Shown here: piece after piece, positions 8,850-18,218 of the stretch | How the letters are laid out: each line of letters begins with the position of its first letter | Position numbering within the stretch: the first letter of the stretch is position 1 | Assembly (NCBI RefSeq): GCF_963676065.1 | Contig: NZ_OY780933.1 | Coordinates: 62,001-126,000, forward strand | Length of the DNA: 64,000 nucleotides | Direction: 5' to 3' | DNA from: Maridesulfovibrio sp. | GTDB lineage: Bacteria > Desulfobacterota > Desulfovibrionia > Desulfovibrionales > Desulfovibrionaceae | The notes under the pieces: generated by a model | Seen by the model: the letters and a program-made list of their open reading frames with translations, nothing else | Databases searched by the model: none | Told to the model about the DNA's origin: nothing | Translations under genes and position numbers: made by a program

Positions 8850-11090
8850 ATGAGACCAACACAGAAGATACTATTAATATTATTAATTTTGCTTACCGCG
8901 GCCTTACATGGCTGCAACGCAGGCAGAAGATCTACCGGCAGCATTGACTTGGGTAATGACAATTCTCCCATGGGCCGTCTTGCACAGGCGCTGCATAAAA
9001 AAGATCTCCCCAGTGCGGAAAAAATATGGCTGGACAACCAGACTATATTTTTGGAAACACCTGACGCACTGACGGATATTGAAAAAATGGCTGCCAAAAT
9101 TGAAGAAGAATTTGAGCCCGAAATTAAAGCAGCCACAATCAACGTAGACTCTGTCACCTGGCCGGCCCCGAAGGCGCAATGGCCGCTCATGCGCATGAAG
9201 CTCAGCAAGGCCCAGATTCTGGTTGATAAGCTTCAATCCAGCGTTTTCCTGCAGGATCTGGGAAAAGTTCCCCAGTCTTTAGGACCACTCGCAACTAAAC
9301 TTGCGGCTAAAAATAAGGAAATTGCGGCAGACGCCGCGTCTTATTTCCATAAGCACCCTGTCCTTACCGGCCCAAATTTCTTCAAGACATATCCCGCAAG
9401 GCTCGATGAAAAAGAATTCCTGCTTTCGCAGTCAAAATTTCTTTTAGAAAAGGTCGCATCGGCAACAGGCACCGGCATTCCGCACCTGCTTAAAACATAC
9501 GGCAAAAGCATCCCGGATCAAACCATGCACGCCATGGAGAACCAATACTTCCGAAATATACTGCGCCGCAATTCAGGGAACAAAACCCCATCGCTGCGTG
9601 CAATTGTCAAAGCCATAAATGATGCCCGTGCTATGGGTTTTCCCATCACCGAGGTACCGGACTGCAAGATTGCCTTTGTGCGGGTAACAAGCAAAACAAT
9701 GCTGAATGACGAAGGTATAGAATTCGGATTAGGCTTCGATGTGGACCTGCCCGTCAAGACAGAACAGAGTAAATCAGCCGGGATGTTCAGTTCATCAACA
9801 GCGAAAGACGCGGATGTGGTTATTCTAATCAATGAGACCGTATCCAAACTGGACAGAAAATCACGCCAGTATACACCAAAAACAAGCCGCTACCTTTCCG
9901 GTTACCGGGAAATTTACAACCCGGAATACGACAAGGCCAGATTAGAACTGGACAATCTGCGTAACAGGCGCAGTGACGCCATGGGCACGGTCAATACGAG
10001 CATGCTGCTGGGAGTTGCCGGGATATTTACCGGTTTAGCCGCCGCTAGTGAAGCGGACCACCTTGAGGCACAGATTAATGAACTTTCGGCAAATGCTACC
10101 AACATACCGCGCATGATCGATAAACCGGTCTATACGGATTACAAGTACCGGGTGATCGGAATCAAAGACACAAAGGTAGCCTCGGTGCAATACTTCATAA
10201 TTGACCGCAGAGCCGGGACCTACTTTGAAGATGTTTTTGATATAGTACATCAGAAGGATTTCAAAGTAGCCTACGGGGTAAAAGAAAAAGACCCCAAGGC
10301 AGCGGAGATTCTGACCTCTTTCATGACTGAAAAAGATCTGCGTAACTGGGAAAAACAGCCTGTAGAAGTTAAACTCTCGGACCTGCTTACCCATTACCTC
10401 AAGCACAAAGAACTAGACAAAAAATACCGCAGCATGGCTGAAGTTCGCAAAAAAATAATGAATAAGCGAAACGAGGCCCTCAAGCAGTTTTACGCCAATA
10501 AATATTCTTCCGACACCGGCAATGATCCCCGTTTCGATTCCGTTGTTGTCATACAAAGCCCGTCCGGGAGTCTGGGAAGCGGTTTCTTTGTAACCGACAA
10601 CATCGTGATCACAAATATGCATGTGGTTGAAGGCAGTGATTACGCTGAAATGAAAATGCATAACGGAATGGAAACCTTCGGCAAGGTTCTGGCAACTGAT
10701 CCCTTCCGTGATCTTGCGCTGGTCAAGATGAGCACCCGTGGCAAGCCGGTCCGTTTCTATAATAAAAATTCAATTCCTTCGGGTGTAACCCTTGAAGCCA
10801 TCGGCCACCCCCATGGCTACCAATACACCATCACCCGCGGGGTATTCAGTGCCTATAGGCAGCTTCGCAGTCATATGGTGGCATCGAAGGATAGGAAAAT
10901 TCGCTATATTCAAACCGATGCTGCTATCAACCCGGGGAACTCGGGCGGTCCGCTTTTCTATAAAGACAGACTCGTCGGTGTAAACTCATGGGGACGTGTC
11001 GATCCCGGTACTGCAAACCTCAACTTCGCAGTTCACTATTCAGAAGTCATAGACTTTCTCAAACAATACGGAATCCACTACCGCAATTAG
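8850..11090 (+). CDS. Lipoprotein with C-terminal trypsin-like (DegP-type) serine protease domain
   Basis: A 746-residue protein starting with a lipoprotein signal (LLTAALHGC, lipid-attachment Cys near residue 22), so probably anchored in the outer membrane or facing the periplasm. Residues about 30-560 match nothing I recognise. Near residues 380-400 is a short Gly/Ala-rich stretch. The last 200 residues are an S1-type protease with the catalytic triad in order: His in ITNMHVV (about 590), Asp in FRDLALV (about 621) and Ser in NPGNSGGPL (about 697). No PDZ domain follows, unlike DegP. A TraT-like lipoprotein gene follows after 9 bases, so the two are probably one operon. Confidence 0.88.
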   Translation: MRPTQKILLILLILLTAALHGCNAGRRSTGSIDLGNDNSPMGRLAQALHKKDLPSAEKIWLDNQTIFLETPDALTDIEKMAAKIEEEFEPEIKAATINVDSVTWPAPKAQWPLMRMKLSKAQILVDKLQSSVFLQDLGKVPQSLGPLATKLAAKNKEIAADAASYFHKHPVLTGPNFFKTYPARLDEKEFLLSQSKFLLEKVASATGTGIPHLLKTYGKSIPDQTMHAMENQYFRNILRRNSGNKTPSLRAIVKAINDARAMGFPITEVPDCKIAFVRVTSKTMLNDEGIEFGLGFDVDLPVKTEQSKSAGMFSSSTAKDADVVILINETVSKLDRKSRQYTPKTSRYLSGYREIYNPEYDKARLELDNLRNRRSDAMGTVNTSMLLGVAGIFTGLAAASEADHLEAQINELSANATNIPRMIDKPVYTDYKYRVIGIKDTKVASVQYFIIDRRAGTYFEDVFDIVHQKDFKVAYGVKEKDPKAAEILTSFMTEKDLRNWEKQPVEVKLSDLLTHYLKHKELDKKYRSMAEVRKKIMNKRNEALKQFYANKYSSDTGNDPRFDSVVVIQSPSGSLGSGFFVTDNIVITNMHVVEGSDYAEMKMHNGMETFGKVLATDPFRDLALVKMSTRGKPVRFYNKNSIPSGVTLEAIGHPHGYQYTITRGVFSAYRQLRSHMVASKDRKIRYIQTDAAINPGNSGGPLFYKDRLVGVNSWGRVDPGTANLNFAVHYSEVIDFLKQYGIHYRN

Positions 11091-11099
11091 GAGCTGAAA

Positions 11100-11843
11100 A
11101 TGAATAAAAAAATATACATGAAAATGGCAGTGCTGGTCATTGTTCTGGGAATTACCATGCTCGCCGGTTGCCGGACCACGCAGCGCATGGGCATGGTACG
11201 TGATCAAAAAACCGGACTTCTCTACGGTTCCATGATGAACGGTAACATGCTTCTGGACCCTTCCCAGTTTGAGAACCCCACGATCAAACTGACCATCCGC
11301 AATACTTCCGGCGATCCAGCTGTGAACCTGAAGGCCCTGCGGTCGACTCTTGAACGGGCTTACCGTGATAAAGGATACGAAGTGGTCAAGGGTAAAAAAT
11401 ACAGCATCCATCTGGATATCAACCTCCGCTATTCAGGCCAGATCTCGGAAGACATGGCAGAGGAAGTCGCTATGTACGGTGCTGTCGGCGGTGCTTACGC
11501 CGGTGCAAGGACTGGTAAGAATCTAGATTCCACAGTTGCCGGTGCGGTTTCAGGAGCTACGGTAGGAGCCATTGTAGGCCAATATGCCACACAGGACACC
11601 TATATAATGTTTGCGGACGTTACTATCGGACTGGTAGACAAAAACGCTTCTAAAAAGAAGTATATCGTATCGTTCGGCGATACTCAGGTAAAATACCACG
11701 ATGAAGATACCGGGTACAATCCCTACCGGGTACGGGAGACTGCCCGTGTGGCCGTATACGCCGGCGGAGACAACACCGAGCAAAGCCGGATAGTCGGTGG
11801 AGTTACCGCCCGCTTCAGGCGCATTCTGCAAGATGTAATTTAA
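11100..11843 (+). CDS. TraT-like outer-membrane lipoprotein
   Basis: A 247-residue protein with lipoprotein signal GITMLAGC. It matches the TraT complement-resistance/surface-exclusion family: a glycine-rich hydrophobic stretch (VGGAYAGARTGKNLDSTVAG) near residues 128-150 and the ends VTIGLVDKN and RETARVAVYA. Plasmid TraT blocks conjugation and complement attack. A chromosomal copy in a sulfate reducer more likely has an envelope role. AGGAG precedes the ATG, and the gene follows the protease lipoprotein by 9 bases. A strong terminator follows. Confidence 0.85.
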   Translation: MNKKIYMKMAVLVIVLGITMLAGCRTTQRMGMVRDQKTGLLYGSMMNGNMLLDPSQFENPTIKLTIRNTSGDPAVNLKALRSTLERAYRDKGYEVVKGKKYSIHLDINLRYSGQISEDMAEEVAMYGAVGGAYAGARTGKNLDSTVAGAVSGATVGAIVGQYATQDTYIMFADVTIGLVDKNASKKKYIVSFGDTQVKYHDEDTGYNPYRVRETARVAVYAGGDNTEQSRIVGGVTARFRRILQDVI

Positions 11844-11846
11844 TCA

Positions 11847-11884
11847 GAAAGCCCGGACAGTTTACCTGTCCGGGCTTTCTCTTT
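11847..11884 (+). terminator. Rho-independent terminator after the TraT-like gene
   Basis: A near-perfect 15-bp inverted repeat (AGAAAGCCCGGACAG / CTGTCCGGGCTTTCT) with a 5-base loop, then CTTTTT. It sits between convergent genes and can serve both strands. Confidence 0.9.
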
Positions 11885-12466
11885 TTATACATCATCAAAT
11901 CTGTTACGAACTTCGCTCAAGCCATCACGATACCCTTGCGCATCGCCGTAAGGGAAAAAATAGCGGTAACGGCTATGGACTGATTTTACAGGACGAGCGT
12001 GCCGGATAGGGCACCAGTACTGCTCAGTTCGGGCTGCCACCTCGCGCACAAAACCGATCAATCCATTAAAGTACCCGCAATAGTAGCAATTAACCTTTTC
12101 AATCATATTCAGATATTTCAGGCTGTGCCTGTCAATTACGATATAATCACGCCTGCGAACCCGGGGGATACCATACACAGGAAAACACATCAGCTGGTAT
12201 AGCCATGTTGCAACATCCAGCATCAGGGCCGGAACAATAGGCATCCAGATAAATGGGATGGTCAGAATAACCCACACCCCGGAATCATACACATAGTCTC
12301 TCCATTTAGCGGCAAGCTCGCGATGTTTTACGCGTACCTCTGAGCTGAAACGGACTTTTTTCTTCTGTACGGTGTAGAGAAATTCGTTTGTCATATCACG
12401 TAATTCTACGCGAAGTTCCTTTTCCAGAACATCCATCTTGCCGAGAATTTCATCTATTCTATTCAT
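11885..12466 (-). CDS. Conserved-looking membrane protein of unknown function
   Basis: A 193-residue protein that I do not recognise. It begins with a charged helix (MNRIDEILGKMDVLEKELRV). Next come two close hydrophobic segments around residues 65-98 (VWVILTIPFIWMPIVPALML and TWLYQLMCFPVYGI). The C-terminal half is Tyr/Arg-rich and holds CYYCGYFNG near residue 128. The ATG is preceded by AAGGAAGG. Its 3' end abuts the convergent TraT-like gene. It may be a small inner-membrane protein with both ends in the cytoplasm. Confidence 0.7.
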   Translation of the reverse strand: MNRIDEILGKMDVLEKELRVELRDMTNEFLYTVQKKKVRFSSEVRVKHRELAAKWRDYVYDSGVWVILTIPFIWMPIVPALMLDVATWLYQLMCFPVYGIPRVRRRDYIVIDRHSLKYLNMIEKVNCYYCGYFNGLIGFVREVAARTEQYWCPIRHARPVKSVHSRYRYFFPYGDAQGYRDGLSEVRNRFDDV

Positions 12467-12650
12467 GTGGCACCTTCCTTAATTCAGTATGAGGTTCAAT
12501 TGCTATGCAGGGCAAAGCCCGGTTTCAGGTGTCATTAAATACAATTAGATAAAAAAATGTTGGGATTGGCAAGTAAATTTGGAAGGAGAATAGATAAGCA
12601 GCCAAGGTTGCTGACCAGCCCGGACTGCTTATTTAAGAAATTATTTATTA

Positions 12651-14639
12651 CTAAACTACTTCAATATCGCCGTGGGCAGAGTCTACAGCTTCACAGCTTG
12701 CGTCCAAGGTAGCAATAAGCTCTCCGCTTTGTGTTGAAGAGATTCCATCTGGATCATAATACAGTTGTCTGGAAGCCGTATCGTAAATAAATTGTGCTCC
12801 AGCTGCGGAGCCAGTTGAACCGTCATACCCTGACACAGAGACAAAGCTCCAAGAAGAATTAAACCCTCCGCTACTGTTGAAAACAAACTTGTCCTCACCG
12901 GAATCAAAATTAGCAACGAAGTCTCCTCCTTCACTGCGTGCATTGTAAAATAAGAAATCCCCATCATTATCAGAACCGGGGTCTAAAGAGTCGCCCCCTG
13001 TTCCGCCATACAATGTATCGGCTCCTATTCCACCTAGAAGAGTATCGCCGCCTATACCTCCGGAAAGGCTATCGTTACCGCCTTCGCCATACAACCCATC
13101 ATCCCCTGATCCGCCGGATAAGTCATTATGCAAGCTATTACCATAGATTGAATCATTGTAGTCAGACCCTATAACCGCTTCTATTCCCACAAAAGAAGAT
13201 TCGTAACTTTCTTCACCCGTATATAATGAAGAGAAACCGGCTCCGGAATCATCCATGCTCACATATACCCCGAAAGTAGCGGTAGAATCGGAAAAAGAAA
13301 TTGTGTCATACCCATTACCACCGTCAATAAAATTGACGCCTTCACCACCTAAGATGGTATCATCATCGTCACCACCTGCAATGGTGTCATCGCCGGCGCC
13401 GCCGTAGATAGTGTCACTCCCGACATCACCGTAGAGGACATCGTTACCGTCCATACCATTGATGTAGTCATTTCCAGCCAGCCCATCATAGTAATCCACA
13501 CCGCTGGAACCAACCCAGCTATCGTTACCGCTGGTACCGTAGATAAAGTTGGAGCCGTCACTGGAAGTATATGTCTGGCCTTCGGTTTCGTCCGTTGCTT
13601 CAGGTATGCTCTCTAGCAACTCATCGATAATATCATCAGTAACCTCTTGTAGATTATTAAGCAGATTCTGAACGGAATTAATATCACCGGAAGTCACGGC
13701 GCCAAGGATATCCCCGGCAAGATCTTCCAGTTCGGAAAGAGCTTCACCGGAGACTAAATCAGCAACGTTAAAGTCTCCCAGTTCCCCCTGAAGAGCAGCA
13801 CCGGCAGCCAGTACACTACCTGGATCAAGCACTCCCGTTCCGGCAGCTAAAGCACCTCCGGCTGCACCGCCGTCGACGTTACCTTCCTGTCCTTCGCCTT
13901 CCTGTCCTTCGCCTTCCTGTCCTTCACCTTCCTGGCCTTCACCTTCCTGGCCCTGCGCATCCTGCTCTTGATTATCCGGATTCTGATTATCAGGATCTTC
14001 CTGCTGTTCTTCTTCCTGACGCTGCTGCTGAATTTCCTGCTCCTGCCGGATAGCCGCAGGGGCAATTTCCCTGAAGGAATTGAACTCCTGAACGCTCATG
14101 GGACGCACCGAACCCAGCTGTCCGGACATGGCGATGTCTATAAGTTCACGGGGATTGGCAATCATCCTGATTTCGCCGCTTATGGACTGGACCAGCAGAG
14201 CCTTACCGGCATGAATCTCTTCAACACCGATTTTCTCCCCGCCACCGGGATTAATTTCACTGATTATGGTGGTGCCGCGAATACCGATAGTCGCAAGAGG
14301 TGTTCCTACCTGAAAACGGTCAGGATTCTGTTCGGCTATTTTTCCGGTCACTAAACGGAAAGTGCCCTGACTCATTTTAAAAAGTAGTTCCGCGTCCGAA
14401 GCAGAATCATCATAGACATAATCGTCCAAAGAAATGCTGGAATCCGCTCCCTGAGACAGCAACGTGTCGTCCGCAAAACGGACTTCCGCTGCGCTACCTT
14501 CTCCGGTAACAAGTTCCTCACCCCTGAAGACTTCGGCTCCGGCCTCAACTTGCCGTATGCCAGAGTCTGAACGCAAAAAAACTTCTCCATTTGCGGAAAG
14601 GACTACACCGATTGATTCCAAACCTGCTTCGGGAGGCAT
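12651..14639 (-). CDS. FecR-domain protein with C-terminal RTX (hemolysin-type calcium-binding) repeats
   Basis: 662 residues in three parts. Residues about 8-170 form a FecR-like beta domain (GEVFLRSDSGIRQVEAGAEV, then VGTPLATIGIRGTTIISEI). Residues about 200-260 are Gln/Glu-rich with five EGQEG repeats. Residues about 365-600 carry RTX nonapeptides (GGAGDDTIAGGDDDDTILGG, GGSGDDGLYGEGGND). There is no N-terminal signal peptide; RTX proteins normally leave by type I secretion, whose components are not in this window. Ca2+-dependent folding outside the cell is expected. The ATG has GAGGGG six bases upstream. Single gene, with only a weak 7-bp stem (about 12596-12632) downstream. Confidence 0.87.
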   Translation of the reverse strand: MPPEAGLESIGVVLSANGEVFLRSDSGIRQVEAGAEVFRGEELVTGEGSAAEVRFADDTLLSQGADSSISLDDYVYDDSASDAELLFKMSQGTFRLVTGKIAEQNPDRFQVGTPLATIGIRGTTIISEINPGGGEKIGVEEIHAGKALLVQSISGEIRMIANPRELIDIAMSGQLGSVRPMSVQEFNSFREIAPAAIRQEQEIQQQRQEEEQQEDPDNQNPDNQEQDAQGQEGEGQEGEGQEGEGQEGEGQEGNVDGGAAGGALAAGTGVLDPGSVLAAGAALQGELGDFNVADLVSGEALSELEDLAGDILGAVTSGDINSVQNLLNNLQEVTDDIIDELLESIPEATDETEGQTYTSSDGSNFIYGTSGNDSWVGSSGVDYYDGLAGNDYINGMDGNDVLYGDVGSDTIYGGAGDDTIAGGDDDDTILGGEGVNFIDGGNGYDTISFSDSTATFGVYVSMDDSGAGFSSLYTGEESYESSFVGIEAVIGSDYNDSIYGNSLHNDLSGGSGDDGLYGEGGNDSLSGGIGGDTLLGGIGADTLYGGTGGDSLDPGSDNDGDFLFYNARSEGGDFVANFDSGEDKFVFNSSGGFNSSWSFVSVSGYDGSTGSAAGAQFIYDTASRQLYYDPDGISSTQSGELIATLDASCEAVDSAHGDIEVV
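13882..13956 (-). repeat. 15-base tandem repeat inside the FecR-RTX gene
   Basis: About five imperfect copies of a 15-base unit (CTTCCTGTCCTTCGC on the plus strand) encode the EGQEG repeats of the linker between the FecR and RTX domains. Copies differ by single bases. The length is a multiple of three, so copy-number change would keep the frame. Confidence 0.85.
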
Positions 14640-14867
14640 AATAACCCCTCACTATTTAAAATTAGACTACTCTAAATAGATAATAATCTATTATTTAAAT
14701 TCAAGTCAATGCGGAGAAAAAAATTCTTAAAACATTTCGACACAACACAAACAATTAGCAATGTATCTTAACAAACAGATTCAAAGTTTCCGTTTTATGG
14801 ATCATAGTTAAATGAAATAGACTGGCGGTTACACATGATTAATCCGTAATATATGACAATACGACAC

Positions 14868-14906
14868 AAAAAAATCCCGCATTTCCTTATTCAGAAATGC
14901 GGGATT
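14868..14906 (-). terminator. Rho-independent terminator after lgt
   Basis: A 12-bp perfect stem (ATCCCGCATTTC / GAAATGCGGGAT) with an 8-base loop, followed on the minus strand by a run of T. It lies just downstream of the lgt stop codon. Confidence 0.88.
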
Positions 14907-14928
14907 AATGACCGGGTAGTAAAATAAA

Positions 14929-15741
14929 TCAGCTTTCGTCTGCTGCTGGCGGGATGGGACCTTTTTTCAGCCCCCATACGAAAAGAGCCAATCCGGCGAG
15001 AATCATGGGTACGCAAAGTAGCTGCCCCATAGTCAGCCAGCCAAAAGCGATGAATCCGAGTTGCGGGTCCGGCTGACGGAAAAATTCTACAAAGGCCCGG
15101 AAAAAGCCGTAACCAATCAGGAATAAGCCTGTTGTAGTTCCCCGCTGACGGGGTTTTGATGACCAAAACCAAAGGATCAGAAAAAGCAAAACACCTTCCA
15201 GCGCCCCTTCGTACAGTTGCGAGGGATGTCTGGGCAGATTTCCGGCTCGTCTGCTCGGGAATACCATGCCCCATGGCATATTAGTCACCCGGCCCCAGAG
15301 TTCACCATTGATAAAGTTACCCATGCGGCCGCAAAATAATCCGAGGGGCGCCAGCGGAACGAGAAAATCGCCCACATCAAGAGTGGTCCGCTTAGTGGAT
15401 TTGGCAAAGCGCCAAGCCACAATCGCAACACCTATGGCTCCTCCGTGAAAAGACATACCACCTTTCCAGACCGCAAAAATATCTACCGGATGGGCCATGA
15501 AATAACCCGGCTCGTAAATCAGGCAATACCCCAATCGGGCGCCGACAACCAAACCGACGATGAGCCATGTGATGAGATCATCCACCTGCTGGCCGGTCCA
15601 GTTGTTGGTAGGTTTTGAGGCTCGGTAGCGCCCAAGGAACCATGCGATGGCGAAACCGATCATATACATCAGGCCATACCAATTGGCCTTAAGGGGACCT
15701 ATTCTGAAAGCTATCGTGTCGAATTCCGGCAATACAATCAT
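14929..15741 (-). CDS. lgt: Prolipoprotein diacylglyceryl transferase
   Basis: A 270-residue inner-membrane enzyme that moves diacylglycerol from phosphatidylglycerol to the Cys of prolipoproteins, the first step in maturing lipoproteins such as those at 8850, 11100, 60335 and 61879. Signature motifs are present: GARLGYCLIYEP, MSFHGGAIG, CGRMGNFINGELWG and RHPSQLYEG. Seven or so hydrophobic segments fit the family, and the length is typical. A terminator follows; upstream is a 109-base gap to a divergent gene. Confidence 0.96.
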   Translation of the reverse strand: MIVLPEFDTIAFRIGPLKANWYGLMYMIGFAIAWFLGRYRASKPTNNWTGQQVDDLITWLIVGLVVGARLGYCLIYEPGYFMAHPVDIFAVWKGGMSFHGGAIGVAIVAWRFAKSTKRTTLDVGDFLVPLAPLGLFCGRMGNFINGELWGRVTNMPWGMVFPSRRAGNLPRHPSQLYEGALEGVLLFLILWFWSSKPRQRGTTTGLFLIGYGFFRAFVEFFRQPDPQLGFIAFGWLTMGQLLCVPMILAGLALFVWGLKKGPIPPAADES

Positions 15742-15850
15742 ATTCTTTACCTAGTTAAAAGGTTCCATAAACAAAAAAACTCGCCGGGCGGACTATGTTT
15801 CCCGGACAAATTCAGTTACAATCTGTGCCTAGGAATTACAAGGAAATCCC

Positions 15851-16597
15851 ATGGAAGAACAAAAAGATTTTGATATTTTGGAAATGCCGGCCGAAGGACT
15901 CGCCGCCTACTGGCTTTCTATAAAAAAACTCATTGATGTCAAGCGCAGCAGAAAAGTCCTTGAAGAAGAGATTCGTTATACCCGCGAACCATACATCAAA
16001 TTCTTACTGGAAACGGCCTTCTCTGAGCTTGAGGAATCTACTGTGCGACGGCTGGCAGAGGCCAAGTCCCAGACCCTCGCCGGAGAATATGCGCGTAAAC
16101 TTTCTACGATGCAGATAGCTTTGCTGGCGATGTCTGCACAGGAAAATCCACGCATCAGTTTTGTACGCATGGCTTCACAGTATCCTGTCTCCATCATTTC
16201 AGAAAAAAAAGCATTCACCCTCGCTCACGGATTGCTGGACGGCCTCTTCGATAAACAATCAGATCCTGCCGTGCTCCTGGAATTTGATCACAAGCTGCAA
16301 CCGGACCGCATGCTCGTCAAAATGCTTTTCCATATCATTCTCAGCCGCAAGGAAGGGAAGCAGCAACTTGAGCAGGTAGTGCCGCACATCAAGACCCCTT
16401 TTTATGCAAACGGCATAACTCAGGTTATTGATGGTTTTGATCACCGAATCCTTAAGTCAAACCTTAAAGTTCAATCCGACCAGATCTTGGAATATTCCAA
16501 AACAAAAATGAATATGGCAGCTGAAATGTGTCTGGGCATCAGGTCTAAGCTCAGTTATGACGATATCTTCCGCATAGCCCGCGCATTTATGCCCTGA
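15851..16597 (+). CDS. Protein of unknown function
   Basis: A 248-residue, mostly helical, soluble protein with no signal peptide or membrane segment and no motif that I recognise. It starts acidic (MEEQKDFDILEMPAEGLAAY). It has a Lys/Glu-rich stretch near residues 30-75 that may form a short coiled coil. AAGGAAAT before the ATG supports the start. It stands alone between divergent lgt and convergent dsrN. Confidence 0.65.
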   Translation: MEEQKDFDILEMPAEGLAAYWLSIKKLIDVKRSRKVLEEEIRYTREPYIKFLLETAFSELEESTVRRLAEAKSQTLAGEYARKLSTMQIALLAMSAQENPRISFVRMASQYPVSIISEKKAFTLAHGLLDGLFDKQSDPAVLLEFDHKLQPDRMLVKMLFHIILSRKEGKQQLEQVVPHIKTPFYANGITQVIDGFDHRILKSNLKVQSDQILEYSKTKMNMAAEMCLGIRSKLSYDDIFRIARAFMP

Positions 16598-16651
16598 TAT
16601 TCAGGAGATCCCGCCGTAAAAAAACGCTCATTCCGGCAGAATAAGAATCGA

Positions 16652-18055
16652 TCAGCCTTTCTTTTTCTTAAAGGCAGCAGCAGCTTTGACAAAATTATTT
16701 GCCCAGCAAGGCATGCTCAATGCGTGAATATGATTGTATCCGGCATAGATATTATCACGGATAAGTCCATCAAACCCTTCAGCCATGCCTTTTCCACGCG
16801 ACATATCAAGAGCGTATTTTGGATCGGATTCATTGTTATTTACGCAGAGTGAATAATGGAATTCATGCCCGATTATTTCGGTTCCTACCGGGAAAAAGGG
16901 ATTTTCATGTACTATAGTTCCGGAAGTATACCCCAGTCCCTGCGGACGCGGACACAAACAGGTTGAAAGGTCCAACACGCCGGACATAGGATACTTCCGC
17001 CCCTCAAATTCAACATCTCGCCCAAGATACATGAATCCGCCGCATTCAGCGAATACAGGCAGCCCTTCATGCGTGAGCCTGCGGACGTGATCACGAATTA
17101 ATTTGTTAGCGGATATTTCCGGAGCCAATGTTTCAGGGAATCCGCCGCCGAGATAAAGACCATGAATTTCAGGCCACGGGTCGGGTGAAAATATGGAAAC
17201 TTCCTTTACTTCCGCCCCGGCACGGTGCAGAGCCTCAAGATTTTCTTCGTAGTAAAACCAAAGAGCTTCATCGCGAACAACACCAATAACAGGTTTGGTC
17301 TCGCTGGAAAGTTCTATCCCGTCCCATGCATTATGTTCAGCGCTGATTTCAGCAGGATACTTTTTTGAAATTTGGTAGATCGCATCGAGATCAAGACAAT
17401 CCTCGGCCATTTGACCAAGGGTATCCAAAGCTTTATTGACTTTGCCGTATTCCGTATTGGAGACAAGTCCCATATGCCGTTCAGGTATGGGATTTTCTTT
17501 CAGCTTGGGAAGCATACCCAGCACGGGGATGTCGGTATATTTTTCGATGGAGTTCCGGAGTATGTTGCGATGGCGCTCTCCGGCAGTGCGATTTAGAATG
17601 ACACCGGCAAGATTAAACCCATCCTCGAAGGCCTTGCATCCGGCCACGATAGCTGCAACGGTGCGGGTCATCTTGGTGCAGTCAATTGTAAGAATCACCG
17701 GAGCCTTAATAATCCTGGCCAGTTCGGCAGTGGAGCAGGAACCTTCCACGTCCTTACCGTCAAACAGGCCGCGATTACCCTCTACAATGGAAATATCCGC
17801 ACCAAGACCTTTTTCCATAAATAACGCAATGAGTTTATCATTGGACATCAGGAATGGATCAAGATTAGTGGCATAACGACCGGAGGCCAGTCCCAGCCAG
17901 CGCGCATCAATATAGTCAGGCCCTTTTTTGAACGGCTTGACCGCCCGGCCCTGATTATGAAAAGCCCGGCATAGCCCGAGGGTGACAATGGTTTTACCTG
18001 TGCCGCCACTGAGTCCGGCTAATACTATTCTTGGAAATTTCATTTCACTGCTCAC
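16652..18055 (-). CDS. dsrN: Cobyrinate a,c-diamide synthase family amidotransferase, probably siroheme amidase DsrN
   Basis: A 467-residue CobB/CbiA-family enzyme. It has an N-terminal P-loop/dethiobiotin-synthetase-like ATPase domain (LAGLSGGTGKTIVTLGLC), DPF near 65, and EGNRGLFDGKD near 117. A class-I glutamine amidotransferase domain follows, with the nucleophile Cys in FAECGGFMYLG near residue 345. CbiA amidates cobyrinate. The same family member beside dsrAB in sulfur bacteria (DsrN) is thought to amidate siroheme to the siroamide found in DsrAB. The dsr setting and the distance from cbiG/cobJ (35 kb) favour DsrN, but this is inference. A GTG at 18055 or ATG at 18043 can start it. A terminator separates it from dsrD. 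Confidence 0.8.
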   Translation of the reverse strand: MSSEMKFPRIVLAGLSGGTGKTIVTLGLCRAFHNQGRAVKPFKKGPDYIDARWLGLASGRYATNLDPFLMSNDKLIALFMEKGLGADISIVEGNRGLFDGKDVEGSCSTAELARIIKAPVILTIDCTKMTRTVAAIVAGCKAFEDGFNLAGVILNRTAGERHRNILRNSIEKYTDIPVLGMLPKLKENPIPERHMGLVSNTEYGKVNKALDTLGQMAEDCLDLDAIYQISKKYPAEISAEHNAWDGIELSSETKPVIGVVRDEALWFYYEENLEALHRAGAEVKEVSIFSPDPWPEIHGLYLGGGFPETLAPEISANKLIRDHVRRLTHEGLPVFAECGGFMYLGRDVEFEGRKYPMSGVLDLSTCLCPRPQGLGYTSGTIVHENPFFPVGTEIIGHEFHYSLCVNNNESDPKYALDMSRGKGMAEGFDGLIRDNIYAGYNHIHALSMPCWANNFVKAAAAFKKKKG

Positions 18056-18161
18056 GCCCTGAAGAATTCTTATCTAATGCTTACCGTACTTTGGATTCAG
18101 TAGTGTTTCAGAGTAAAAAAGACAAGAAAAATTACCGCATACTCCACATAACACCGAAGAT

Positions 18162-18196
18162 AAAAAAAATGCCTTGTCTCAAGAGACAAGGCATTT
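18162..18196 (-). terminator. Rho-independent terminator after dsrD
   Basis: A 14-bp perfect stem (AAATGCCTTGTCTC / GAGACAAGGCATTT) with a 2-base nominal loop, followed on the minus strand by an eight-base T run. It should end most dsrABD transcripts before dsrN. Confidence 0.9.
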
Positions 18197-18218
18197 AAGA
18201 GTCGTACTGCGCGAAGAT

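Noticed and set aside
13882..13956. Short tandem repeats considered as a CRISPR array
   Set aside because: Units are 15 bases with no spacers and are in frame within a gene, so they encode protein repeats.
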